A stretch of 64,000 nucleotides of DNA, from the NCBI RefSeq assembly GCF_041381155.1, contig NC_091135.1, forward strand, positions 65,065,067 to 65,129,066, given 5' to 3'. Below are positions 1 through 12,120 of the stretch, piece by piece. Below the pieces are notes generated by a model. That model was given only the letters and a program-made list of their open reading frames with translations. It did no database searches and was not told the DNA's origin. A program made the position numbers and the translations under genes. Source of the stretch: Argopecten irradians. Taxonomy: Eukaryota; Mollusca; Bivalvia; Pectinida; Pectinidae. Each line of letters opens with the position of its first letter. Position 1 is the stretch's first letter.

Positions 1-389
1 AATTTTACATGGTAAGTTACATGTAACAGTTTTATTTCCAGAGCCTAGGGTGCAGAAAGAACACAATGTAGATATTACAACATATGCAAAAAATCTATGT
101 ATGCACAAATGTCATTATTGTATTTTAAACTTTGGGATGGAAGGGTGCTGTTTATATGGAAAAAAATCAATCATCTACATGTATATTCTTTCTGTGTCTA
201 ATCCAAAATACAGCAACCACAAACTAAGGCACAAAACTGTTCACATGTTTGAATACATACATTGTATTTCTATTTCAAATGACAAGAGTCCTACATTATA
301 ATAGACACCACATATGAGAGGTAAAAAACGGTGCGTGAACTACATATAGTGGTTTCCATCACCAATTTGGATCATGTTTTATGTACTTG
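1..389. other. AT-rich flank, no gene seen
   Basis: AT-rich DNA left of the Ty3/Gypsy element. An 83-codon open frame at 50-301 has low-complexity composition and no recognisable domain, so I do not call it a gene. Confidence 0.5.
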
Positions 390-394
390 TAAAT

Positions 395-582
395 TGTTGT
401 AAACACGACTCATATCTCAGATCCGGTCCAACTCAAGTCATTTATTCAAGGTCTACTAGGCGCTTGTACATGGTATAACAACATGGGTATATCAATAAAC
501 CGTTTCACTGATCTTGATCATGAGGTCATACTAAATAACCACTAGGCTTATTAGGATAGCTATAATTAGCAAATACATAACA
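395..582 (-). repeat. 3' LTR of the Ty3/Gypsy element
   Basis: 188-bp terminal repeat matching 4862-5030. It starts TGTTGT and ends ATAACA on the + strand and abuts the TAAAT duplication at 390-394. Confidence 0.92.
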
Positions 583-979
583 TCCTTTCTCTTTTATAAA
601 AGTTGAAATGTCTAGTAAAAATATTAACTATTATCAATTATTAATTACTAATTTTTAAACTTATGATAAGCACATTATCAAAGCACTCATTACTGTCCAT
701 GGAATAAAGTCTTTCATATTCATATTTTTGTAATATACTTATAGTGCTGATATACTAAATTGCATATTAATTAATGCACACTTGTTATTATTTCTCATGT
801 AAGCACAGTTCATCACAAAAATGTCCTGAGATAACTAAGTGAAGTTATCATATTGCTTGTTTGGTATAGCTCAAACTATTTGTTCATTTTGAAACAAAAT
901 TAACTATTAAAGTTCACACCGGTTCAATTTAGAAATAATTGTAACAAATTAACTCGCGAATAATATTTACAAAGTCAAG

Positions 980-2690
980 ACTAGTCTTCGAAGCGACTGG
1001 GAATACGGACCACTCTTCCACTTCGGATTACCAGGGGTACAGGTGGTGATGTAACAGATGGACTAGGTGGTGCCGGTGTCTCCTCAGGTGGTTCCATCGG
1101 ACCCACATGTGGTTCCCTTTCCGGTTTCGCCTTAGAATCACTGTGATGTTCATCTGACACTGTGTCAGGCACTTCTGGAGATAGAACTGACTGTTTTGGC
1201 TGGAAGTCAGCTCTTGTAGGTCTAATATGGCGTCTATTACGTCTGTATAGACGACCATTTGTAGCCTTCACAAGGTAAGACCTTGGATGAGAATGTCTTT
1301 GTTCAATTTTTCCAGCGATCCACTTCTACTCATTTTGAATGAGAACTGTATCTCCTTCGTGGAGAGGTTTCAACTCGCGTCCCGCATTTTTGTCATAATT
1401 GCTTTTTGCTTTTACTTGCCTCGTTTTCATTCGAAACTTGAGTTCCTCCTCGTTCGTTGATGTTTGCTCTAACAACTTTGTTGTAGTCGGTATGTCTGTT
1501 TTTAATCTCCGACACAGGAACATTTGTGCCGGTGACACACCCAATCCATCAATGGGAGTGTTTCGGTAGTCAAGCAATGCACGAAATGGATCCTCTGCTT
1601 TACGAATCAAGTTTTTAACAGTTTGGACGGTCCTTTCGGCTTGACCGTTGGACTGCGCATATCGCGGACTCGACGTAACATGTTCAAATCCGTACTCACT
1701 GCTAAACCGTTTGAACTCCTCTGATGCAAACTGAGACCCATTGTCCGTTTTCACAATGGCTGGTACTCCGTATCGAGACATTTGACCTTTTAGGTAGGAA
1801 ATGGTGTTTCTACTACTCAGATTTGAGTAATTGTCGACGGAAACAAGATAGTGGTTTCCCTTGTATTCGAATAGATCGGCTGATATCGCGGACCATGGTC
1901 TGTTTGGTAGCTCGGTCTCTACCAACGGCTCTTTCGGATTCCCTTGAGGGGTTTCCGCACACACAGAACACCTCTGGACAGTGTTCTCAATATCCGTCGC
2001 CATACCTGGCCAGCACAGAATGTCTCTCGCTAAGGATTTGGGCTTGACTATTCCTTGATGAGATTTGTGAATAATTTTCAGCATTTCTGGACGCATGGAT
2101 TTTGGAATGATGAGTTTGTGGTTCTTGTACAGCAAACCATCCACACACGATATTTCATTTCTGAAATTCCAGTAGGGTAGAATCTCCGTTACTACCTCAA
2201 CTTTGGTTTCTGGCCAACCTTCTAACACAACATCCTGAAGTGTCTGTAACTCTCTGTCCTTTGCTGTCTCCTCTTGTAGTTTACGGTACATTACTGGAGA
2301 TACAGGTAGATACGAGGTTAGCAAAGAGTTTATCGCTAAATCTGGAACGATGTCATCTGAGCTTTCAGGTAAGAATGCTCTGCTAAGAGTGTCCGCAATG
2401 AACATCTCCTTACCCGGTTTGTATACAACGTTCAAGTCATACTTCTGCAATGTTAGCAATATTCGTTGCAGTCTAGGTGGCGCTGTCATCAACGGTTTAC
2501 GGAATATCGACTGAAGCGGTTTATGGTCACTCTCTACGGTAACCTGGCGTCCGTATATGAATTGATGAAATCTCTGACATCCAAAGGCTATGGCTAAGGC
2601 CTCCTTCTCAATTTGAGCGTAATTCTGTTGTGCAGGGGTTAAGGCCCTTGATGAATAAGCAACAGGTTTTCCTTCCTGTATAATTGCTGC
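980..2690 (-). pseudogene. RNase H-integrase part of the Ty3/Gypsy pol (fossil)
   Basis: The minus-strand translation shows an RNase H tail, then an integrase with an HHCC zinc-binding region and the core catalytic signature around KTDNGSQF, and a C-terminal extension. The resemblance is to integrases of K02A2.6-type Ty3/Gypsy elements. It belongs to the fossil element and is not a host gene. Confidence 0.85.
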
Positions 2691-4165
2691 TCCTTAACCC
2701 TTTGCGCTTGCGTCGACTGTTAACGTCAGTTCCTTTTCAGGGTTGTAATAGCACAGAACTGGTGCTTGCGTTACTAGCTGTTTGAGTCGCTTGAAGCTAT
2801 TTTCTTGAGCGTAGTCCCAATACCACTCTGTGGTTTTCTGCAAAAGTTCTCTCAGCGGTGCACTAACCTCTGATAAGTTGGGCACAAACTTACCCAGGTA
2901 TTGCACGAATCCTAGAAAAGTTTGTAGTTCTTTCTTGCATGTTGGTGCTGTCATTTCAATCACTGCGCGGACTTTAGACTCATCAGGCTTAGCACCAAGG
3001 TCACTTAGCACATGACCTACATATGTCAGTTTACTTTTCCTAAACTCACACTTGTCAGGACTCAATCGGAGGTTATATTCCTTCACACGGTCCAGGACTC
3101 TCTGTAGTCTAGCGTCATGTTCCTCGAGGTTGGTTCCCCAAATAAGGATATCATCAACTATTGCCTCACATCCCTCGAGACCTGCGATCATTTCTGTGAT
3201 AGCGCGTTGATACACTTCCGGTGCACTCTTAATACCGAAGGGAAGTCTCGTGAAGCTGTATCGGCCAAATGGTGAGTTAAATGTACACAGTTTTGTACTT
3301 TCACTGTCTAGGCGTAATTGCCAAAACCCTGACGTCGCGTCAAGTTTTGTAAAGACTTTTGCGTTGGGTATCTCTGCGAGTACGTCCTCGATCGTTTTCA
3401 TGGGGTAATGTTCCCGCTGAATCGCGACATTCAAGTCCCTAGGATCAATACATAAGCGTACTTTCCCGTTTGACTTAGCTACGGAAACCATAGAGTTCAC
3501 CCATGGAGTCGGTTCGTTTTGCTTTACCACTATGCCTTCAGCCTCCATTCTGTCTAGTTCCGCTTTCACCTTTGCCTTTAAGGCTAACGGTATCTTCCTT
3601 GGAGGGTGTATAACTGGTTTTACACCAGGGTCCGTCTTGATAGTATGTACTCCTGGCATACATCCGATACCTTTGAAAAGAGATCCATAGTCCTTGACTA
3701 TGTCGTCCGGAATGTTCTTGTGGGTTTGTTCTATGCGATACATTCTAGCCACCAAACCCATGTCCTCACAGGCCTTTGCTCCGAGAATTGGCTTTATGTT
3801 CGTACTGTCCACAACCTGGAAAACTGTGTTGTACTGGGTACCTTTGTACTTACAATCAAGAGTTACTACCCCTTTTGGTATCATCTTGTGTCCTGAGTAG
3901 GAACGTAACGGAACACTGGTAGACTTGAGGTCGGACAACTTGTTCAAATCTTTCACGTTCTGATAACTTAGGACATTACAGGCTGCACCAGTATCTAATT
4001 GAAAGTTTATTTCACAATCCTCTACGTTTATCGTCTGAGTCCATTCGGTGACTTCTGTGTGGTCGCGCTTGATCGAGCCTACATATATTTTTGCAGGTTT
4101 GGCCAATGGCTGGACAGACTTTGTGTTTCTTACTATATCCACATCTACCACATTCATCATCATTG
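2690..4165 (-). pseudogene. Protease-reverse transcriptase part of the Ty3/Gypsy pol (fossil)
   Basis: The aspartic protease signature LDTGAA is followed by reverse transcriptase motifs typical of Ty3/Gypsy: LCIDPRDLN, LPFGIKSAPEVYQR and the catalytic VDDI box. An RNase H start follows. Part of the fossil element at 395-5030. Confidence 0.92.
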
Positions 4166-4169
4166 TCAG

Positions 4170-4770
4170 TGATAGTTTTTCTTCTTAAATTTAGATTTCG
4201 CAACCATGTTTACTTCTTCCAAATCAATCTTGGACATATCTCTGGCTTGAGCATGACTGAGTTCATAATTTCTAGCTGTGTCAAGTGCCTTGGCTAGGGT
4301 CAAATCTGATCCAATATTTATCAGTTTTTCACGTACCTTGGGATTTTTAACTCCAAAGACAATGCGGTCCCTAACCATCTCGTCGCTGTTGTCATAGTTA
4401 CAATCTTTCACGAGTACCTGAAGTTCAGTAACAAATTGTTCAAATGTTTCGCCTTCACTCTGTTGTTTACTATGAAATCGATAGCGATTGTAGATTACGT
4501 TGGATCTTGGTTTCACATAGGACTCGAAACGATCGTAGTAAGTTTACAGAAGCTTACCTTCATCTGCGGTCAACGTCCATGTTGAGTAAATGTTCCTGCC
4601 CTTTTCACCAATCCAAAGCATGAAATAAGAACATTTCTCTACTTCATCTTTCTTTATGAGCGGTCCTGAGAACATAAACTCCACGTGTTGTTTAAAACTT
4701 TTCCACGCGGTCACTAGATCGGTTTTACCCCAATCCATCTGAGGTGTATGTCCGGCTAAAATATCCATCG
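4170..4770 (-). pseudogene. gag-like part of the Ty3/Gypsy element (fossil)
   Basis: A gag-like region with the usual retrotransposon-gag flavour (FEQFVTELQ, VRDRIVFG) lies directly downstream of the 5' LTR leader. It fits the expected position of gag in the element. Confidence 0.75.
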
Positions 4771-4861
4771 TGACTTCTCGTCGTGTTTAAGGACTATTCA
4801 CATAGGATTTATAGCTCGATGGCTGCCGATTGCTGCAGAGTTCGTCAAAATTCTGACACCA

Positions 4862-5030
4862 TGTTGTAAACACGACTCATATCTCAGATCCGGTCCAACT
4901 CAAGTCATTTATTGTACATGGTATAACAACATGGGTATATCAATAAACCGTTTCACTGATCTTGATCATGAGGTCATACTAAATAACCACTAGGCTTATT
5001 AGGATAGCTATAATTAGCAAATACATAACA
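4862..5030 (-). repeat. 5' LTR of the Ty3/Gypsy element
   Basis: 169-bp copy of the LTR, followed by TAAAT at 5031-5035. It is collinear with 395-582 apart from one short length difference. Confidence 0.92.
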
Positions 5031-5035
5031 TAAAT

Positions 5036-5718
5036 TACTTTCAAAGGTAGGTCAAAAACAGTCTCACTCTGCAGACGGACATCGTGATTTTCTAGTTTGG
5101 AATTTAGGCGTGACATGCCAGTGAATGTACCCAGTTCTTTTAAAAACTTCGATCTGTACACACACAAACATACACCTATATATATATGTAAGATGTATAC
5201 AAACACCTGTATACAGTTTATGTTTATGGTACATATATGATGGTTTTAGTGAGAAATGTCGGAATAAACGCATACATTATCGTGATAAGTGGATATATTA
5301 CCACATGCTATTTTCACCATGCTTTAATACATTCTCGGGGAAGATGGAAGACGTAAGATCGGACTTACAAAGTTGAATGAACCCTCCATTGAAACTTTTT
5401 AATAGCGGCAACGCCCACTCAAAAAATGAACGAAAATGTTGGGAACTGTCCAATATTTACGATAAAAAACACCTACATACATGGAAATATGTAATTCAAA
5501 TAATATTAGCAGCAACACAGCAAAGAAACGTGTTACAAATCGGGAAAATTCGTTTCAAAGGTAGTAAGCGGTTACTATATTACAGTGTACGTAATGAAAA
5601 CCGGAAGTGTCTTTACTCCGATCAAGGGGAGGATAACTCTAAAATTTCAAGATGGCGGATTGATGTGGATAGGTCTATATAATTAGGCTTTCCTAGATCT
5701 CGTAACAAATACACACTA
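5036..5718. other. Spacer between two mobile elements
   Basis: No supported gene. It contains a stretch resembling a recurring GGGARGTAACTC-type motif near 5625 and ends at the left target duplication of the large DNA transposon. Confidence 0.5.
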
Positions 5719-6669
5719 TTAAGTGAATAGTCGGGCAAAGCTAGAAACCAGTCTAAATGCGTTCTTTGGCCTTCCAAAAGTCATTGTATACCATAATGAT
5801 GGTCAAGTTCTGCTTACGGTGTCCAGTTTTGACCATTGAAATTTTGGGGAAGCCCCGTGTAAATTTAGCACAGTTCTAAATATAAATTCGCCAAACTCTT
5901 TGAAAACGAGGCTGCGTGGAAATGTCAACATGCATCTTGAACTAATCGGGTATTATCACGAAAATACACGGTAATATCTATTCCCCGAGGAGTTCCGGAT
6001 GGTCAACATGGACATGTGTTTCTCAGTCGTGTCGGTTTCGTTTCGTGTGATAAACCACTAATGCGGTATGTAAATTGTTGTTTTGAGATGATACATTTGA
6101 TGCAAATGAAGTATTCTTACATTAATGACAATGCTTTGTAATCATTTTTCGATAAAAGCATCTTTATACATGGAAATCGACACAAATATTCGGCCGATGC
6201 AGAGATGGGGCCCCGGCAAGGGGCAATTATTGCAGCATCGCATTCGTCGTATTTTACATCAACCGAATCATGAAGGTTAAATACAAATAATCGTAACAAA
6301 ATTTCCCATTTAAAACCACACGAAAACGTTCCATACAACGTCCATGCATGTAGCTGTCAAAGATGTGAAAATAAATTAGCTCATACATAGATATTTTACA
6401 AGTACAATATATGTGTTCAATTATTCGTGTAGTTTTTTGCAGAGATTTAATTAAATTATCTATGTCTCTGTTTTTTTTTTTTTTTTTTTTTTTGTAAACA
6501 ATATTTGAGTTCTGGAGAGAGATGACATGAATGTCCAGCTGGAAGGAAAGAAACTTTTATGATGTACATGTATTGTACAATGTATATACATGTATGTAAA
6601 CGTACATTCTATGTAGCTGCTATAGAATTACAACTAGGAAATTCTCTCAAACATTGATAATATTTAATT

Positions 6670-7864
6670 TGTAATAGGGAGGGTTTTCCACAAGAGACCC
6701 GGAGGGGCGATCCGACTGTAGCTCCCGTTATATGTATAAGTCCCAAATCGTGATCGTATAGTATTTTTAGTATACAACAGAGTCCACAGTCGTCACAAAT
6801 CCTCTCCGGATCCCGTTTCCTCCACAGGTTACAGGCCTGTATCTCAACAGGTTCGATCTCTAGGATGTAGCGGAAGCACTGACACTAATCCAATAACTCA
6901 ACTAGGTAAATACAGGTACAAATAACTATTTATTATATAAAAGACAAGTAATACAGAATTGATAAAGAATATATTTACAATAGTGCCTGATGTAGACAAC
7001 TTACAGTAAGAGAAACAAGTATACAATTATCCTATATGAAGCAAAACCCTAATTATATAGCTACAGAACAACAAGACCACGTGTTCCCAAACACAGTCCA
7101 ACAACACCTAACGGGAGACAACCGACCTACCAAATGTTCCCAACTCTAAGAGACATAACTAACTGCGTAAATAGGTTTCCTATGGATGTCTAAGCCCTAA
7201 GCCCCTGACGATCCCCTACTACACTGTGCGAACTAGGTTTCCTATGGATGTCTAAGCCCTAAGCCCCTGACAATCCCCTAGAACGACACGAACCCTTGTT
7301 AGTTATGTAGCTCTAAGTATATACCCAAATGGTAGTTCAGAGACCCCACAAGTGTTGCACTGTTGACAGTGCACGGCGTGGTTCTGTCCCTAACCCATTC
7401 TCCCTAGTCAAGACCAAAGCTTCCTTAGAAGCAGCCCCTTTTATAACGACACATCAACCCAGTCCCCCAAAGTGACCACTGATTGGTCAAAGTCCGGACA
7501 GAGCACCATATTTAGGTTAAACCGTTGCTACAACAACCCACCTACACACTAAATATAACTTCCGCTTAAATACAGACAAGGCTCAACTGACTGATAAACA
7601 CCTCCCACGTGTACCACACGTGTACTCCGGCCAGCAGTCAGCGGTCAGCATCGGGGTGATCATGAGGACAACTAGGTTGATGAATGTGACTGCTAAACAG
7701 CAAGCACACCATAGATAAGACATGTTCTCATGTAGTATTCCCCTGAATTTGGGTCAAAGATACATAAACAGATCACTGAAGTGAAGACTTAGAAGAGTGC
7801 AATAACAAATATACATACTGTACAAATAAATGCAACAATAACGATAGAAACCTGTTCTATCACA
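6670..7864 (-). mobile_element. Solo LTR (fossil), 1195 bp
   Basis: The inserted segment has TG...CA ends and a 4-bp duplication AATT (6666-6669, 7865-7868). The inverted copy of this region near 17785-17800 lacks it and shows the empty site with one AATT. On the minus strand it has a CCAAT box (about 7480) followed by TATAAAAGG (about 7437-7445), as expected of an LTR promoter. A roughly 60-bp internal segment is tandemly repeated at about 7167-7280. No internal coding region remains. Its ends resemble those of the LTR at 29376-35508, suggesting one family. Confidence 0.75.
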
Positions 7865-7887
7865 AATTCTTCACATTCATGTAGGCC

Positions 7888-7980
7888 TATGCTGTGAGAA
7901 TTAACACATCATATATATTTCCAGAAAACATAAGGTCTATGCTGTGAGAATTAACACATCATATATATTTCCAGAAAACA
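7888..7980. repeat. 50-bp tandem duplication in the left flank
   Basis: The stretch beginning GCTGTGAGAATTAACACATC occurs at 7891 and again at 7941. Both copies are also present in the inverted inner element (about 17690-17775), so the duplication predates the split of the two copies. Confidence 0.85.
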
Positions 7981-8363
7981 TATAGGCCTACATGTATGTT
8001 ACTTTCCTTTTCTGTTGTTTCCTATTCTTTTTTGTGCTCTGGAGAAAAAGATGATTGAGTTGGAAGAAAAGTAATTAATTAAGAGAAATGTGTACCACAG
8101 TACTTTGTCTGTAGCCGAGGTTCTATACTGTTTTAATAGTCCAGTAATTAATTAAATTGAAAATTTCAAAATTAAGATGAAATTGTAAATTCCATTTTTG
8201 AATGAAGTTGTTCCCCTCCTTTGAGAGTACACAGTGTGTATACCCTTTTTGGTTTTTAGGAATAATACCTGAATAGGAACCTGAAATAACATGACAATCA
8301 ATCAGGTATGTGTGTGTTGGGGGGTGGGGGGGGGGGGCTAAAAGACATAAGAATCATGAGGTT

Positions 8364-8622
8364 TGGAAGTTGTAACTTGGGTGGGGGGTGAAATATAGAA
8401 GAAATAGCTACAGATAACTGGAAGTGGAAGGATGCTTTATCATTGATCTGGTCATTGCATATTTGGGGTTTACATGGCTTTTTTGGTTATTTAGTCTCAT
8501 TGATTTTTGAGCAACTTTGAATCCATATGGTACTGTATATCTTTCTTTTTTCCATGTGTAGCTATTTCTTCTGTATATAAACCCCCCCCCCCCCCCCCCC
8601 AAGTCACAACTTCCCAATAGGT
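8364..8622. repeat. Foldback (MITE-like) unit inside the transposon flank
   Basis: Sequence at 8364-8421 is repeated inverted at about 8560-8619, with the GAAGAAATAGCTACA core on both sides and C/G runs next to it. The same unit is present at about 17038-17295 in the inverted copy, so it was already in the parental transposon. Confidence 0.7.
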
Positions 8623-10291
8623 ACCACTTTTTTGTTTAGAACTCAAATCAAAGACAGATGTAAATAGTACTACATACTACATTTTAGTCTATGTGTTTGT
8701 AATCACTGTTACTACAGTATTAATACACAAATGGTCTATGTACAAGTTACACATAGACAATAAATGTGAAATTTGGTTCAGACAAAAGATTTGTAACATT
8801 TCAGATAACTTGCTAGTTTTATGGTTTTATTTATATGTTGAGTCTACTCTCTTGTAAAGTAGAATTTAGAAATCCTAAGACAATGGTATCTATATATTGC
8901 TATATGTAAAAAAAATCCTTATATTTTAAAAGTAATTGAAAAGCTATCTCACAAGCCCTGACAAACAAATGGGCAGGCATATGGATGCAAGAATTATAAT
9001 GACTGGATCTAGAGGACTAATATAAACAAATATTTCTACAAAGTTAAACAATGAAAAAGTATTGCATCATAATTTTATTTAATGATTACAGTTGAAAGGA
9101 ACATTTAATAAATTAATACTGTTTAAATGTTCTGTTCATGATCTTCTAGGTCCATATTGGTAAAGTTTACTTTCAAGAGCACTCAAATCAACATTCTTCA
9201 GTCTTCATATGATGCTAATTGTATGTATATGTATACATACACTTGTATACAGGTCCAAGGGATGAACTTTCTGTATTCATGTCACTATGCATGCATGGTG
9301 CCTGAAAAAAAAAGAACCAACAATTTTTTATATCTGTTGAATATGACAAAAATTGAAATGATCAATTTCAAATATATATAAATGAATAAATGTAGGTTCA
9401 TTCTACAGGTTTTTTTTTTTTATTTTAGAGAAAACATTTTATAAGTTGTGAATGTGTCACTGATGCATTTGATAGAATCAAATATTGTTTCAAAAAAGAT
9501 ACAAAATTCATTATCTATAGTTCCGACAAAAATTCAGAATAATTATAAATGATACATGGCTGCAGTACATTTCAACTCTGTAAAGTTTGTCACATATATG
9601 AACACATGAACCAGGTACAGTTGTAATAAATATACAAACACTATTTATTATTATGACCAGAAATAATACTGTATGTGTCCTCCAAATATATCTAAAGAAC
9701 AAGCTAAAACCTAAATGTACATATGTATATGTGTATATCAGAACATAAACAATACAATTTTACCAATTAACCTACAATGTAAATCCTAAATACAATGTAC
9801 GTGTATAACACTACCAGAACATGTACAGAACAATAATTTACAAATTAAAAATCTATGAATATATACATCAGAACTGTATGAATTGACCGGTATCATAATA
9901 TTATAGATTAATTGAAACAAATCTTAGCTTGATAATGCACTAGCGGTTACATTCTAACTGTACATGCATTACAACGGTACATTTTATAAATATACAGGGC
10001 ATTCATTACCCCTAATGAGGCCCCACGAAAGAACCGCTATTTACCCCAGGGTTACGTTTTACGCGATTGGGGAACAGGTATGAAACATGTGACCATATGT
10101 GACCACTCATTCATGAAAAAATACTGCTAGGGACTATTTACATAATGATCAAAATATTGTTGGGATTGTCGCTGCTCCATTGCCTTTCCTTTCGCATTTT
10201 AGCTTTCTCATCCATCAGAGTTACTTCCCTTCATTTCACTCTTTCAGTACCTCTGATATATCCTGCGAGATTTTCTGGAGTGAGGCTCGGT

Positions 10292-10334
10292 CACGTGACC
10301 CTTCTAAGCCAATCAGTGCTTTACTTTATAAAAG
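10292..10334 (+). promoter_or_regulatory. Helicase promoter: E-box, CCAAT and TATA
   Basis: CACGTG (10292-10297), CCAAT (10309-10313) and TATAAAAG (10327-10334) are spaced as in a standard RNA polymerase II core promoter, about 90 bp upstream of the helicase ATG at 10424. No transcript evidence is available here. Confidence 0.7.
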
Positions 10335-10423
10335 TGTCGCGAACAATTTTCCAGCTGTGAAAAAAGGCTTCGACCAATCACTGCCCCGCTTGCAAACGCT
10401 GTTCGGCATAGGCGGCGAGTAAA

Positions 10424-12120
10424 ATGGACGACCAAGATGAGCGAAGAGTATGCGATTTCTTTTCTATCGACAGCCTACATACACACCAGAAGGAAGTTTT
10501 ATCGACTATCCTACGTGGTAAGGACGTTTTCCTGTCGACTACAACTGGAAGCGGCAAGTCATTGTGCTATCAGGCTATACCAGTGTTGACTGAAAAGTTG
10601 GTACTTGTAATTTCACCTTTGATTAGCATCATGAAGGAACAGTCGGAGTTTCTGTCTGCATTAGGGATCAGATCCACCTATATTGGTAAAGATGACGAGG
10701 AGAAAGCGTCCATATTTAACGGGGATTTCTCAGTAGTATATGCGTGCCCCGAAAGGTTACTTGGTGAAGAGATGTGGAGAGGCTTGTTGCTGTCGGATGT
10801 ATATCGCCAGAGATTGGGGGCCGTAGTAGTGGATGAAGCGCACACGGTTTTGCAGTGGTATGTATATTTTATACAAAATGTATGTGTGTGTATGAAATGA
10901 TCTCATTATAAGTCTCATGAGAGTAAAAAAACATGAACAGAACATGTGCAGATATGACTAGATTGAAAACTGTGGAAATATATGTTTTAACAGTTGTTGA
11001 TATTATGCAATGTTAGAAAATTGTTTCTAATAAAAAAGTTTTAATTCCATGCATGATGATTTGATCACTTCTTCAATTACTTTAACCCCCCCCCCCCCCC
11101 CCCCTCCAGCAATCATGACATTTACTGTTAAGATTTTAACTAAATTTACCTACATATGTTTTTTTTTTGGTTTTGTTACATTAAAATTTTATAATTTCCC
11201 CCACAAACTTTATATCTTTATCTTTTCTGATGTTTTACAGGGGTGAAGAAAGGCATGCAGAAAGTGCGTTCAGAGGATGGTTCGGGAAGTTAGGGGAAAT
11301 TCGGTCGCTTTGCCCAGATGCTCCAGTGATGGTACTCACAGCAACAGCCAGTAAAAAGAACAGGTTAGGGATATGTGCAAAGCTCTGTTTAAAATCACCA
11401 ATGGAATATATCCAGTGTCCGGATCGTCCCAACATTAAACTAAATGTGAAACTGTGTAATTCTAACATGGATGTTGCGGACATGATGCAGTGGGCAATTT
11501 CAGGGTTGCAGGAGGAAAGGAACAATTTTCCAAGACATGTGGTTTTTACCAGAACAATCAGGGAATGTGCTGCCCTCTACAATGCTCTGAGATTACAGAT
11601 TCCCGGTCTCCAGCATCTTTATCAGATGTATCATTCCTGTACACTGAACCGGATTAAGGAATCGATTACTGCAGACATGGGATCCAATACAGGACAAATC
11701 CGCATCCTTATTTGTACCAACGCAGCAGGTATGGGTGTAAATTTTAAAGGTGTATCCCATGTGGTCAACTTTGGCTCCCCCATTGAACTGGACACATTTG
11801 TACAGCAAGTTGGACGTGCTGGTCGAGATGGTGCGTACTCTGATCATATTCTCATATGTACTAAAAGACAACTGGCAAAGGTGGACAGTGACATGAAGGA
11901 CTATTCCTTAAACAATTCTGCATGCCGTCGCAGTCATTTGATGAAAAACTACACAACAACTTTTTCGTCAGATGTCAAAGGACACAAATGTTGTGATATA
12001 TGTTCAGTAAACTGTGTTTGTGATGAAGCCGATTGTCTTGCTGATCAGTTTCGGCATGCAGCTTTACTCTATTCTTCTACAGACAGTACCAGTGATGAGG
12101 ACACTGGACACATGATGTGA
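10424..12120 (+). CDS. RecQ-like SF2 DNA helicase of the transposon
   Basis: Two exons, 10424-10857 and 11241-12120, joined at TG|GTATGT and TTTTACAG|GG, give 437 residues with no interruption. Superfamily 2 motifs appear in order: TTTGSGKSLCYQ (Walker A), DEAH, LTATAS, TNAAGMGVNF and QQVGRAGRDG. A short cysteine-rich tail (CCDICSVNCVC) resembles the RecQ zinc-binding region. RecQ enzymes unwind DNA 3'-5' in the nucleus; here a role in transposon excision or integration is inferred. The start is chosen for the promoter upstream and a good context (AAAATGG). The protein is shorter than cellular RecQ helicases, lacking winged-helix and HRDC parts. It is convergent with the broken transposase. 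A partial repeat just after the stop (12160-12390) may be the remains of a longer tail. Confidence 0.87.

Larger units (their letters stand above)
395..5030 (-). mobile_element. Ty3/Gypsy LTR retrotransposon (fossil, near full length)
   Basis: This minus-strand element is bounded by two closely similar LTRs with TG...CA ends and flanked by the 5-bp duplication TAAAT (390-394 and 5031-5035). Between the LTRs lie, in minus-strand order, a gag-like region, a retropepsin-type protease, a reverse transcriptase, RNase H and an integrase. That order (integrase last) marks it as Ty3/Gypsy rather than Copia. A purine-rich tract lies beside the 3' LTR and a TGG-starting primer-site-like stretch beside the 5' LTR. 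The coding part is interrupted about three or four times, so the copy is broken. The LTRs are almost identical apart from one length difference, which suggests a recent insertion. Confidence 0.93.
5722..10202 (+). repeat. Left non-coding flank of the transposon, inverted copy at 15375-18628
   Basis: This 3.3-kb non-coding left flank (plus a 1.2-kb later insertion) reappears in inverted orientation at 15375-18628 with only small differences, including both copies of an internal 50-bp tandem duplication and a foldback unit. It holds mononucleotide runs but no credible gene; short open frames here recur on the other strand of the inverted copy. Confidence 0.88.

Noticed and set aside
5036-5718. 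Host exon suggested by frames of 70-100 codons
   Set aside because: Overlapping frames on both strands, low-complexity composition, and no splice or domain evidence.
9157-9702. Short frames in the transposon left flank, mirrored at 16040-16577
   Set aside because: The same peptides appear only because the flank exists as an inverted copy; composition is AT-driven and there is no domain.
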